NCBI GenBank assembly: GCA_030704615.1
Contig: CM060732.1
Location: 35,755,053 to 35,819,052, forward strand
Length of the DNA stretch: 64,000 nt
Source: Takakia lepidozioides
Taxonomy: Eukaryota; Streptophyta; Takakiopsida; Takakiales; Takakiaceae
Direction of reading: 5' to 3'
Shown piece after piece: positions 11,546 through 23,800 of this stretch. The notes below the pieces were generated by a model, which saw only the letters and a list, made by a program, of their open reading frames with translations, had not been told where the DNA came from and did no database searches. Made by a program: the position numbers and the translations under genes. Position 1 is the first letter of the stretch. Each line of letters opens with the position of its first letter.

Positions 11546-11835
11546 CATGTGTCTACCCTTTTCCCAGCTGGTTGATTTCTTCTACGAGTGGGGAGAGTAA
11601 TCTAACTTTGAACTTCACCCTAGTGCCCAATGTGGAAGATCCTTTCAGGTTTCCCCTATTCCTAGTTTCTCAAATGGAGAAAGAAAGGAAGGAGTTTAAC
11701 ATCCAAGACAGACTGACCAATTGAGTGGTCAACAGACACGCTGCGTATTTGCATTCCAAGCTACTCAGTGGTAATGCTCAAACAACCAAAGTACTCTCAG
11801 CTTTCTGCAAAACATCTTGACCTGATTGCTGAATT

Positions 11836-14800
11836 GTGCCGTCAAATCCAGGAGTGTATGCGATGCTGGCTGCAGCATCTGCACCATCTGTGCATCAGCT
11901 GCAGCGGTCCCTGTTGACAACTCTCACACATGCACCATGTTCATCTACGCCATCATCTTCTCTGTCGACTATTTCAAGATTGCCCTGTCTCTTTAGAGAC
12001 GACAGAGGCACCTGGCTCACTCAACCAAGCCTGCAGACATGGAAGACATGGCTGACATGTTGGCCCAGGAGGCGGAGGCTTGTTGAAGACCTCCCTGCAT
12101 TGGCTCGGGCAGGGCATGGCAGCAGTACATTCTCATGCAATGCTAGCACCAGAGGGAAGATCATTGCAGGGGCAATGACAGGAAGTGGTGATGATGAAGG
12201 GAAACCTAACGGTGAGGAACCATGTGGTGTGATTCTCTCCCTTGTTAGCTCTCTCCAATGCTTATCCTGCCCCCTGTATTTCTCTATCTGTTAAGTTTTT
12301 TATGGTTAGGCCTTGGACCGTTCGTGTGAGCGCAGTACTCAAATGCGCACAGTTATTTTCTGGCATGTGTTCAGTAAGACTTGATATTTCTGCAGGAGCA
12401 GTTGCCACAGGGCCATACCAAGTGAAGGAAGATAAGCAGTCCAAGTTGCACCAGTTCGCCCCTTCGACAGAGATGTCTCATTCAAATGATGGGGAGCTCT
12501 CAGTGGATCATGAGGTGCCCCTGCAAACTCATAGGGGCTGGGTGAGTCCTGTGGACATGCGGAAGCAGATTTTCTGCAACCGGTCGCTCAATATGAAGAG
12601 TATTGTGGCAGTTGGGTTTGACATGGACTACACACTTGCACAGTATAAGCCCGACACTTTTGAGAGCCTGGCCTACACAAGCACCATCCATAAGCTGGTT
12701 CATGACTTGGGTTACCCATCAGAGGTGGCTTCCCTGTTTTATTGCTCAATTTAGTTCTCTCTTTTCCTCTTGATTTGTTCGTCTTTCATGGGCTCATGGC
12801 CTGCACGGGATGATGTACCTCATTTTCTCTGCCTGCACTCCCCCATCAGGGCAAGTCATTTTAGCATCCAGTTAGTCCCGTATTTGCATAGCCACTTTAT
12901 GAGCATGTCCAATTTATTGTCACAAATCCCATGCAATTCTCATTGTTTGTTTGGTATGTAGTTATTGCAATGGAAGTTTGATTGGAGGTACATGGTGAGG
13001 GGGCTCGTGCTTGATAAACAGCGAGGCTGCATTCTTAAGGTGAGATTGCTTCCACCTCCTTTTTAATAGATGTGGTATGGTAGAAAATCTTGAGTCGAAT
13101 AGGGATTTGGAGGTGTTGCACTGGAGCAAACAAGAATGTGAACAGAGAAAGCAACCCCGTAAGGCTATCTTAAATGATCTAAGCTTTTCCAGATAAGTTA
13201 ATTGGAAACAGGCTAGATTTTTGCACTCATTTAACATCTGGAGGCTGTAACAGAATGTACTCATATGACGTTTCCGTAGCCTTGTGGCCATTGATCCCCC
13301 GCGCAGTTGGAGTGGAACACAAAGGGACAGAAACTACCTTTGTCAGGGGCTGACACCGGTAGTATGACTTACCTTGGAACAGACAATTGATGCGAGTTTT
13401 CCAGATATCCTCTAGAAACCCCTATACACAAGCATCAATCTTCCGTGTGTGATTTTCCCAAAAACTCGGCCCCAAGAGGCTTGGGGCTTTTGGCTTAGCG
13501 TCGAGATTTTCAGAGTTGCTAAACAGAGGTACAGGAAACAATCCCTCGATGCATTGGAAGACGGCGTCTCTCTGGCGAGAGTACCCAGGACACTGAATCA
13601 GAAAGTGGATATAGAGGCTGTAACAGATTGTACTCATAAGACGTTGTTTGCCGTAGCCTTGTGGCCATTGACCCCGCGCCCAGTTTGAGCGGGAACAAAA
13701 GGGACAGAACCTACCTCTGTCAGGGGCTGACGTTGGTAGTAAGACTTACCTCCATATAAAGAATTAATCCGGGTTTTCCAGATATCCTCTAGAAATCCCT
13801 TCACACAAGCATCAATCTGCTGTGTGTGATTTGCCCAAAAACTAGGCCTCAGGAGGGCCTGGGCTTTTGGCTCAGCCTCGAGACTTTCAAAGTTGGTAAA
13901 CAGGGGTACAGGCACAATTCCCTTAATAGATTTGAAGAGAGCGTCTCTTTGGTGAGAGAACCCCGGACAGTGTATCAGAAAATGAATACTGTCTTCAGAT
14001 TGCCCACACAACGGGCAATTGCACTCTCCCTTTCCTCTCTGCTTCTGTTTGCTGTTCAAAGGTAGGCTTCCTGCCCTGAGTTTAAATTTCAGTCTAGTGC
14101 CGAGAGTGGGTAGACCCTTGAGCTCATCCAAGATGTCCTCCCCCATGTCACAGACTGGAAACAAGTTCAGGGAAGTTTTCTGCCTAACTTCATTTTCATC
14201 AGACAATCTCATGGCAACAGACATGGCTGAGGACACTACAGCCTCTAAGTCAGATTTATCCAGCAGGGTCAAGACTTGCGGATCCAGGTCCAGGTCCTTG
14301 AGGATCTCTTCTACTCTCTTCTGCCAGGACCTAGCCTGTTTGACAGGGCGGTCCTGTTTCCAAGATATAGAGTCGATTAACTTAGGATATCTGGTGTTGG
14401 GCATATGTTGCAGCTGACCCCACCATCTGACCTTGAATTCATCTCGTCGGGAGCTTAAGGACGGAATGCCAAACTCACCCCGAACAGCCACATTGGCTGT
14501 TTTGGAGCATGCTGACATACACTCCTTAAGCACCCCCACTTGAATGGATTCTAGAGACTTAGCCTGACCCCTCTGCAGTGGAAAAATTTAGTGAGCCCCA
14601 GAGCTTTGCCCTTGCCAGTTTGAACAACTTTCCGGATATGTGCATCCCAATTACAATTGGAGGAGAACTCAACGCCCAGGTAAGTGTAGGAAGGGAGGAC
14701 CGGGATCTCTTGGCTACCCCACTGCCACTTAAGATCACTTCCTCCCTCTCCTCTGTCGTTGAATGCTACCACTGCACATTTGCTGACATTAGCCTCTAGC

Positions 14801-17800
14801 CCCCAAAGATCAAAGTATCTCTTCGCGCAATCAATCAACTCCTGGAGATTGGTTGGAGTCTCCCCTATGCCTGCGAAGTCATCCGCAAACATAAGGGCTG
14901 GTATGGTGGTATCACCCACCCTTAACCCAAATCCCTCACTTTCCACATCCTCGAGGAGTTGATTAAAGAAAACATTGAAGAGCAGAGGGGAGAGAGTACA
15001 TCCTTGAGCTACACCTTGGTCTATGTCAAAGAAGTTGGACTTCTGTCCGTTAACAGTGACACAGCTTTTGGTGTGAGCATACAAGTTGTGGACAACTCTC
15101 CACATCTTTCCCTTGATCCCACAAGACCAGAGGCGGAACCATAGGCCATCTCTCCACACTGTGTCATAAGCCTTTTTGACATCCAGGAAAAAGACATAAG
15201 TGGGTTTCCCTTCTTTTTTCCTTCCCTGGATAATCTGGCTTGAGTGAAGATATGATCCACACAGCCCCTGTTTCGCCGAAAGCCAGCTTGGCCTTCGTGG
15301 AAACAACCTCTAGACTCCAGATCAACCTCGAGACGAGTACTTATAACTCTGCAGAATGTCTTGCCAACAGCATTGAGGAGCGTGATGCCACGGTAGTTCC
15401 CCGGTTCTTCTCTGTCACCCTTCTTGTATAGATTGACAATGACCCCCTGTCGCCAGCGAAAGGGGATCATTTCAGTCTTCCAGATAAGGTTAAAGAGGAG
15501 AACTAGGGCCTCTATCATGGGATCGCCACCGTGCTTGATAAGCTCGTTGACAATACCATCAGGTCCACCAGCTTTATATCCATTTAAATGTTCAATTGCT
15601 TCCACAATCTCAGAAGAACTAATGGGAGCATTATAAGCCATTGAAATATACTCCAGTTCATCAGGGCTGTTTTGAATCATAGGAACAGTTTTTCCAACTG
15701 TGTCCCTCCATTCAGCAGAAGACCCCTCACTGTTAGACCTAGAAGTTCTGCCAAGGATACTGTAGTGAGTTTCAAAGGTTTTGACAATGTCAACCGATGA
15801 AGTCACCACTGCACCTTTAGTAGTCTTCAGCGCTTGTACTTGCTGACCGTTTTTCGGCTTGTACAAACGCTGAAGGGCCAACCAGAATTTCTTGTCATTA
15901 CCACCATGGTGGTTTGAGTTTATTTCACTGTATAACTTGTCCCAGTATAATTTCTTCTGAGACCTAACAAGCTGATTGATATCTTTACGGAGCTGGTAGT
16001 ACCTCGCCCACAATTCTCTGTTGGTTTCCAAATTGCAGCACTCTTTATAGAGGGCTCGCCTCTCAGCTATCTTGAGTTTAATCTCATTAGTCCACCAATT
16101 AACTGCTCTACCGCAGACAATTAGTTTCCTCCCAATGATCTTGTCAGCCACGGAGGAAACGAAACTCTCCCAAGAGTCCACTGCTCTTTCGACTTCATTT
16201 CTTGCGTTAACAGAGCGTGACTGAAGTTCTTGGAGCGATTGGACAAAATGAGGGAGAGCCTCTTGCAAGGCCTGGACGTACTCAGCCTTGACCTCCTCAT
16301 TGTGGAATTTTTCTATGCGCCACTTCCGAATCGAACGTTTCACAGATCTCTTGGTGGTGGGAAAACACCTTTTGATCTCAGTCCAAACCAGGAAGTGGTC
16401 AGAGATACCAATATCAGTTCTGTCGATCAACACATTGGCACACTGGGGGAACAAAATTTTGTCCATTATGATATAGTCCACAATGGAACGTTCCCCAGTT
16501 TGGGATTTCTCACGAGTCCACTGCACTCGGTCACCTCTTGTCCTGTTATTCAAGGTCAGAAGCTGAAGCTCTTCTAGACAGTTAATTAACCGTCTGCCAT
16601 TAGATTTCAGCTCGTCCTCACCAAAAGGTCCAATGATATCGTCCTGATGGATCCCTTTGCCCACCCGGGCATTGAAGTCCCCAATAGTACCACCTGACCT
16701 TTGGCAAGGAACGAAGCACAGTCCAGCTTTACATCTTCGAAGGCCTTGTCTGCGTCAGCACTAAGGGTCACCTCTGTGGGCATGTAAACACAACCAACAA
16801 AGAGGTCCTTTGTACTCATGCCGCCCTTCAAATTCAGTTTTAGCCAGATACTATGCTCGTACCTCAAACCCTTGTTGATAATTTCACAATTGTCAAACAA
16901 GAAATCACGGACAAAGAATCCGACCCCTTTTTGACCGCGTTTGGCAGAGGCTGCCTTGAGAGTACACATCTTACCTGCCCATTTATAACCAATGACATCT
17001 CCAACCAGTTTATCCGACGTTTCCCATGTTTCTTGCCCAGCACAGATATGAATATCATTAGTCCGAAGAACTTGTCCCACTTCAAGTTGTTTCCTTTGGT
17101 TGGTCAACCCTGAGGAGTTGAAAGTGGCCAGCCGCAAGCCAGCCCTTTGCGTGTGAATTGTTTGTCGTCCAGGTAGCTTGTGATTGCTCCTGGACGGCCA
17201 ACCGTTCTGCAAAGGGGGGACAGTTACCCCATGTGTAGATTTTGCTCGTCTTGTGTAAACTTTGAGAATTGGTAAACCATTCAGGGTACCAAATCTTTCA
17301 GTTACACGACGCACAGGCTCCGCACACATAGGGGCAGATTGTCCGTCAGACTGCTTGGGGACAATTACCCCTTGTATAGATTTTGCTCGTCTTGTGTAGA
17401 CTTTGAGGATTGGTAAACCATTTAGAGTACCAAATCCTTCAGTTACACGACGTTCAGGCTCTGCACACTTAGGGACAGATTGTCCATCTGACGGCTTGGG
17501 GACAATTACCCCGTGTATAGAATTTGTTCGTCTTGTGTAAACCTTGAGGATTGGTAAACCATTCAGAGTACCAAATCCTTCAGATTCAGGACGTTCAGGT
17601 TCCGTACACTTAGGGGCATCTTGTCCTTCTGGCTGTTTGGATTCAACCTCATCCAGAGCATCAAACCGATTAGAAACTCTCAAGTTGAAGTTGTTGCCCT
17701 TGGTTGTCTTCCTAGAGCGCCCCATTGAATCACCAATGTCTAAGACCGCTCTCCAGCCAGTCAAGGGACGAACTTCTTTGAGATTGAATTGATGCGGGAC

Positions 17801-20800
17801 TCTATTAGAAGCACTTTTGGTCATTGCAACAATCAACGTACCCCTGTTATCAAGTCTCGAGATGGTACCATTAGCCATGAAATCCAAGCCTAAGCTAGAG
17901 CATGTAGTTTTAAAGGACACATCGTCCATCCTGGGATTCACCCCAAAAACTACACATGAAGCCCTAGATTTGGCATAAGTAACCAATTCCCAGGGATCAC
18001 CCTGAGGAGTGTTGATGTTGATAGGAGCTAAATTTTTGATTGTTCTCGCAGGCCATAAGTTTAAGCACAGGAACCAACCCGAGCCCAAGTGCCGAGTATG
18101 CTAGACAGAGCATACGACTGCCCAATTTGGGCGGAGGGGCTGCCCCCAAGCGGTAGGAGTCCGCTTGTTACCATTCAGAGATCACACTCCAGGGAGTTGC
18201 AGGGAATGGCCCGTGTAGGCATATTCTAAAGAGGGAAAGGCCCCAAGCTTTCCAACTAAATCCAATGCACTACCTTACTTGAAGCAAAGCGCTTCATGTC
18301 GAAACAAACAAGGACACGAGGTCACAAGGCCGGCATTTAGTCACAGAGACATTAATGTACTCCCGTTTCAAGTCCACCCAATGTCAATAGGCTTCCTAGA
18401 GGACAGGGAGAAAGAGGCTGTAACAGATTGTACTCATAAGACGTTGTGTGCCGTAGCCTTGTGGCCATTGACCCCGCGCCCAGTTTGAGCGGGAACAAAA
18501 GGGACAGAACCTACCTCTGTCAGGGGCTGACGTTGGTAGTAAGACTTACCTCCATATAAAGAATTAATCCGGGTTTTCCAGCATGTCCAATGTGCATATC
18601 CTGTGGATGGAATGCAGATGGACAGACACAAGTATGTGAAGGTGGCATACCATGGTTTCCGAGAGCTGTCACGGGAGGAGCGCCATGCCACTTACTGCAA
18701 CACACTATCACGTGAATCCTTCGATGAGCCGGACTACGGACTTATCGACACTCTTTTTTCACTTGCAGAGGCCTATCTCTTTATGCAGCTTGTTGACTTT
18801 CGGGATGCTTTTCCGGACAGTATTCCTTCTGGCACAGAGTATAGTCTCTCCTCTTGTGGTACCTCTTTCCCTTGACTCTTGAGAAGTTCTTAGCTTCAGC
18901 AAAAGGCGCCATTGTCTCCTGATGTCTGCCAATCAAGCTTCAACCTAGGGCCCTCTCCACAGATAGCCAGGCTTCAAGCCTAACCCACAATGGAATACGC
19001 AGTCATAGATCGTAGTGTTTCCTGAGTAATGGTCCAATTTGATAGCATCATCATCCACTGGTTCCTGAAAATTGTTTTGCATGATGAGCAGGGTGCAATG
19101 CGAGGATGGTAGCAACAGCAAACCCAAGTAATGCCTCTCTTCTTTCTTCTGATTCCCCTGTCTCTCCAGGGCCCTTGCGCATTGCTTTCTTTCTAGGTGA
19201 GAATTAGTTGTTCGCTGACCTCTACTAGACTGAGAAGATGGGGAGGTGAATCCTGTGTTGGAGTGTCAAGGTTATAGCCCTTGCACGGCACTTTGAGAAC
19301 AGAACGGGACGGGTAGCTCAGTGGTAGAGCACCTCACCGGAATGGGGGAGGTCCTAGGTTCAATCCCTAGCCCGACCACTCGCCAGTGGTTTTCCAACAT
19401 GGTATCAGAGCCAAGGTTGGGGCGGTGGTCAGAATGGGTGGGCATTAGCTATAAGGGCTATGCCTTGAGGGGGAGTGTTGGAGTGTCAAGGTTATAGCCC
19501 TTGCACGGCACTTTGAGAACAGAACGGGACGGGTAGCTCAGTGGTAGAGCACCCCACCGGAATGGGGGAGGTCCTAGGTTCAATCCCTAGCCCGACCACA
19601 CGCCAGTGGTTTTCCAACATCCTGGACCTGTAACGTATATGTGTGCAGAGTTTGCCTATGTGGAGCCGTTGTTAATTGTGCCGGTTGCTGAAAGAGTAGG
19701 CTTCAGGTTGCCCTGAGTTGCCATGGCTGTGGAGTGTTACACTCTTCCAAGGAGTGATTTTGCCCTTATGGTCGTTTGCAGGTTCCCTAACAGTCTGACA
19801 AATGTAAGCAGGACAGTTTGGATCGTCTCATGGTAGTTTTGGTCAATCCTTTGCAGCTATGCACAAATGTACAGAGATGTGAGGGCAGCAGTGGACCTTT
19901 GTCATCGGGACGGCACGCTGAAGCAGGCTGTTGCTCAGGACCCCCAGAAGTAAGATCACTTCTTCATCACCTAAATGCTACAGCTCTTGGTGGGACATGA
20001 AATTGTACCACTGAGCCCCCTTGATTGGATCACCACTTGCCGAGGCTCCACCCAACCCAATTAGGTGGAAGTAGGGCCTATTGATAGTGATGTCTAGTAG
20101 TCAGTAGCTCACAAATCTTCAAGTGAAACAGATCTACCATGTGACAGTTGTAAATGCACAGTCGAATAATACTCGAGCGATCAAAGAATTGTTCAAGCCC
20201 TTTGAATTTAGCCATCCTAACCTTAACTGAACCCAATCTTATGGTCGCTGAGAAAGAAAGGGAGAAAGGAATGTGATTCTGCCCCCAAGAGAAAGAACAG
20301 AAAGCTATGACTGGTGCAAGCTCAATAATTGTCATTGTAGAAAGTGTCATAATTGTCAATTTTTCATGAATTCTCTCTTGAATAGCTGTTGGACAGGCAT
20401 ACAAGACAGAGGTATATTTTACTGTGCAGGCAGCATGTTGAATATTATACCTGTTGGGCCTCCTTGTGCTCAGAGTGTTGTGGAGACTGACATCTAAATT
20501 TGAGTCTCCCAGCTCCTTTTTGTAATTAGTTTAAAAGTAGAATGCATCTTGAAAAGGTCTCATGCCATTCCAGTGCTGTAGTAAATGAACAACTAGTTTC
20601 TCAAACATTGATTCAAACTTCTGTTGGTGGACTGTCTGGTGTAGGTACATTAATGAGGATTTGCAAATTTTCCCAATGCTGAAAATGCTAAGGCAATCTG
20701 GGCGAATGACTTTTCTCGTAACCAACAGGTAGCTCTTCTTCACCATGCCCTCGGTAGGAAGGGTTTCATTCCAGACTTGTACCTCCAGCTTAGATCTGCT

Positions 20801-23800
20801 GAGTCCTGATTACCTTGGCAGGTAGGTTTGCACCACCGCGTTCCCAGGTGAGCATCTGCAACATGCTACTGTTTTCTCTTCCTTTGACCGGTGGATGACC
20901 CACCGTGACAAAGAACAAGCCAACAGAGAGACACAGGAGGGGAGTAACAGGGTCATGCATAGAGAGAGAAGAGTACAAAACACACAATCTCTGTACAATT
21001 TGAGCTTTTGAAGGGCCAGAAGCTTTGTACAGTGTAGAAAGGGCCACAAGTTGACCAGAAAGATATGAAAAGCTGAAATAAAAAGGGGTTACGAAATGAA
21101 GCGTTATTATCTGTGTATCTGATGTGCAGTCTCTGGGACTACACGCATGTGGTGATGAACTATTTGTCTGGCAAGTGTGGCACTGATGGTGGCATCCCTC
21201 GTGATGATGAATGGCTTTCCTACTTCGACCTTGTCATCACCGGCAGGTTTCTCTCCATCTGTCCCTCTCTTCCACATCCTTCTGTGTGAGCAAAATCCAC
21301 ACTGGTCTGTTGACGCTGGAAAATTTGGGGACTTTCTCCATCTCACTTTTCTGTTGGTATGGGCAGTACCAAGCCCACCTTCTTCATGGATGGAAATCGT
21401 GCACCCTTGTTTGAAGTGGACATCGGAAGTGGGATGCTTCGAAACACTGATCAGGGGACCCCTCATGCACAGGTAAAGTCCTTTGCGTGTTAATTATGTC
21501 CAGACTGGCCCATGTCCAATTTCCTCACCACCCTGGTCATAGCCCCCATATATTTCCACAGCTGTCTAACAAGAGTTTTCACTGGGTGGCAGATAGGAGA
21601 AATTGGTCTCAACACACCAGGGTTCCCACAGAAAAATGTGAAGCAAGCCTGCCGAGTTTTCCAGGCAAGTGGTGAAGAAACTGTGCAAGGCAGTAAAACT
21701 GTGGTAGATTATTATGGTGTTTGGTTCAACAACATACATTTTAGACTTGAATTTCAAGGGAGGCTTACATCGGTGCTGCCTGAAAGGACAACTAACTGTA
21801 CGTAGCTGGGTTATTTACTGGGAGGAACAAATTTATTTTGCTTCAAGGGTTCTCACATCCCTCTCATGAAGCACTCCCCCTCCGAGCAACAACTTGGGCT
21901 GTTGGATACATTATAAAGTACTTTCTTTCGTCATTTCTTTCTTATCAGTTCAACTGTTCTTGGGCTGCTTGTGGAGGCCCCTCTCTCTTTCTTGCTTCTT
22001 GCTTTCTCTTGTCCCATAAGCTCTTTGAGCTTTCTGCAGACGTCACAAAGTACCGTTCATTTCATGTTTCTCTGGACGGACATTGTAATTGGGGCCTGAC
22101 ATTTGGCATAAACAATTGTATCAAGTTGACGCTAGAGTAAAGATCGTGCTAAAGGAAATCTGGAAGGTGAGAACGAACTGTATCATTAGACCTCTGGTGG
22201 AGTGAACTTAGTGCCTCTGCCCCTCTCGTTCCTTTCCCTGACCCCCTCACCCAAACTGGACGAGGGGGTTGTAACGTTGTAACAAGAAGGATACAACAAC
22301 CAACATCTACTGAGTAGCTCATCACTCATTCCGTTCATTTCTCTCCTTGATTGACTTATCTTGTCTTTGCTTGCATGTTACATGGGATCTGCAAGCAGGG
22401 AGGGAGTGTTGCACATCTGCACAGACTACTGGCCATTGAGGCAGGCGCACAGGTATACAATAAAGATCCCCACATGTTTTCTGAGATTATCTGAGTATAT
22501 ATGTAGTAAAACTAAAGGCTGGATTTTATGGCGAGCTTCCTATTCTTCAGGGTCGTCACCATAAATGGGATCTCATAGTCACTTTGATGAGTAACTTAGA
22601 GTTATGAGAATTTCACCATGAGAGATTGATTTGTAAGCAGTGACAGATGATTCTGACCAAATGTGAACTCGCTGATAAGAATGAGGTTTACATTTTGTAG
22701 GTCTTGTATGTGGGAGACCACATCTATGGGGACATTCTACGAAGCAAGAAGCAGCTCGGTGAGTGACTGCATCCATGTAAAGGCTGTGGGATTAATTGCG
22801 GCTGTGGATCTTTGATACTTCTTGAAGGTATAGTTGGTACGTTTGTACAAAGGATCTACTTTTGTGGGGGTTCTCAGCAATTTAGAGTTCGTAAAAGGCC
22901 CCGTGGGCCCCTCTGCCTCTATGTCTCTCTCTCCCTCCCTTTTGACTTGTCAGTCTGCATGTATCCTGTGTGCAAATTGCTGATTTCATGGCATGTACAT
23001 CAAAAGCTTTTCAATGATGAAGCAAAACACAGGGTGGAGAACCATGCTGGTAGTGCCGGAGCTGGAGACTGAACTAGAAATGCTTAGCCAGACATCTGCC
23101 CTTCGCAAGGTACTTCAGACTGAAAGGATTTTTATCGTGGTGCATTCTGCTGTGTGTTTGAGATCCTTGGACAACTTGCAAACTTGCAAGGCTCTGATAT
23201 TAGCAATTGCAGGTAAAGTGTCAAATTCCTAATTTTGACAGGGTACTGTACTTATTTCATTAATGCTTTGCATGTATTCCATACGCAGGAGTTCCAAAGG
23301 TTGCGGCGAATACGTGACGTCCTGGAGGACACGCTGCAGCGTCGAGAATGGGCTCTCAAGTACGCTGTTTCAGTCCTTGTCAGAGTAGACAGCTGACACG
23401 TCCACCCTTCTTCTGAGTGATCCCGTGATGAATTATGTAGCCATAAAACGTTCCTCGTTGGGGTTTTGACTCAATTAGAATGTTTTGATCGGCAGTTCCT
23501 CCGTAGAGAAGTTACGCATCCCTGCAGGATTATACATCCCTCGGTGGGGACTGAAACGGATGCTGGTATGAAATTGGATTGTTGCATGTCAAGTATCTAA
23601 GGGTGAATTGGCTTACGCAGATTTGATGACCACACAGAAGAGGAGCGACAAAGACTAGGTGATGAAATCGACCAGTTACAAGTAGGTCAATATATCTCTT
23701 ACGCCTCAATCTAATCATTGTGGTACCTTGGAAAATGCAGCACAAGTCTAAGCCTGTTTTGACTAGAGCTTGAGCACTTTCTTTTGGCTAGCAATAAGTC

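Larger units (their letters stand above)
19256..19619 (+). mobile_element. TRIM (miniature LTR retrotransposon) with tRNA-like sequence in its LTRs
   Basis: A 364-bp element lies in intron 4 of the nucleotidase gene. Two 144-bp LTRs (19256-19399, 19476-19619) start TGTTGGA and end TCCAACA and differ at only two positions. They flank a 76-bp internal part. The internal part begins directly with TGGTATCAGAGC, the primer-binding site complementary to the 3' end of initiator methionine tRNA. It ends with the purine tract TGAGGGGGAG. The insertion is bounded by a perfect 5-bp target duplication, TCCTG (19251-19255 and 19620-19624). It has no coding capacity, so it must have been moved by another element's proteins (known for TRIMs; inferred here). 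The near-identical LTRs indicate a fairly recent insertion. Confidence 0.93.

Noticed and set aside
19307-19378. Two functional tRNA genes
   Set aside because: C at position 33, an imperfect anticodon stem and location inside identical LTRs point to tRNA-like LTR sequence, not tRNA genes.
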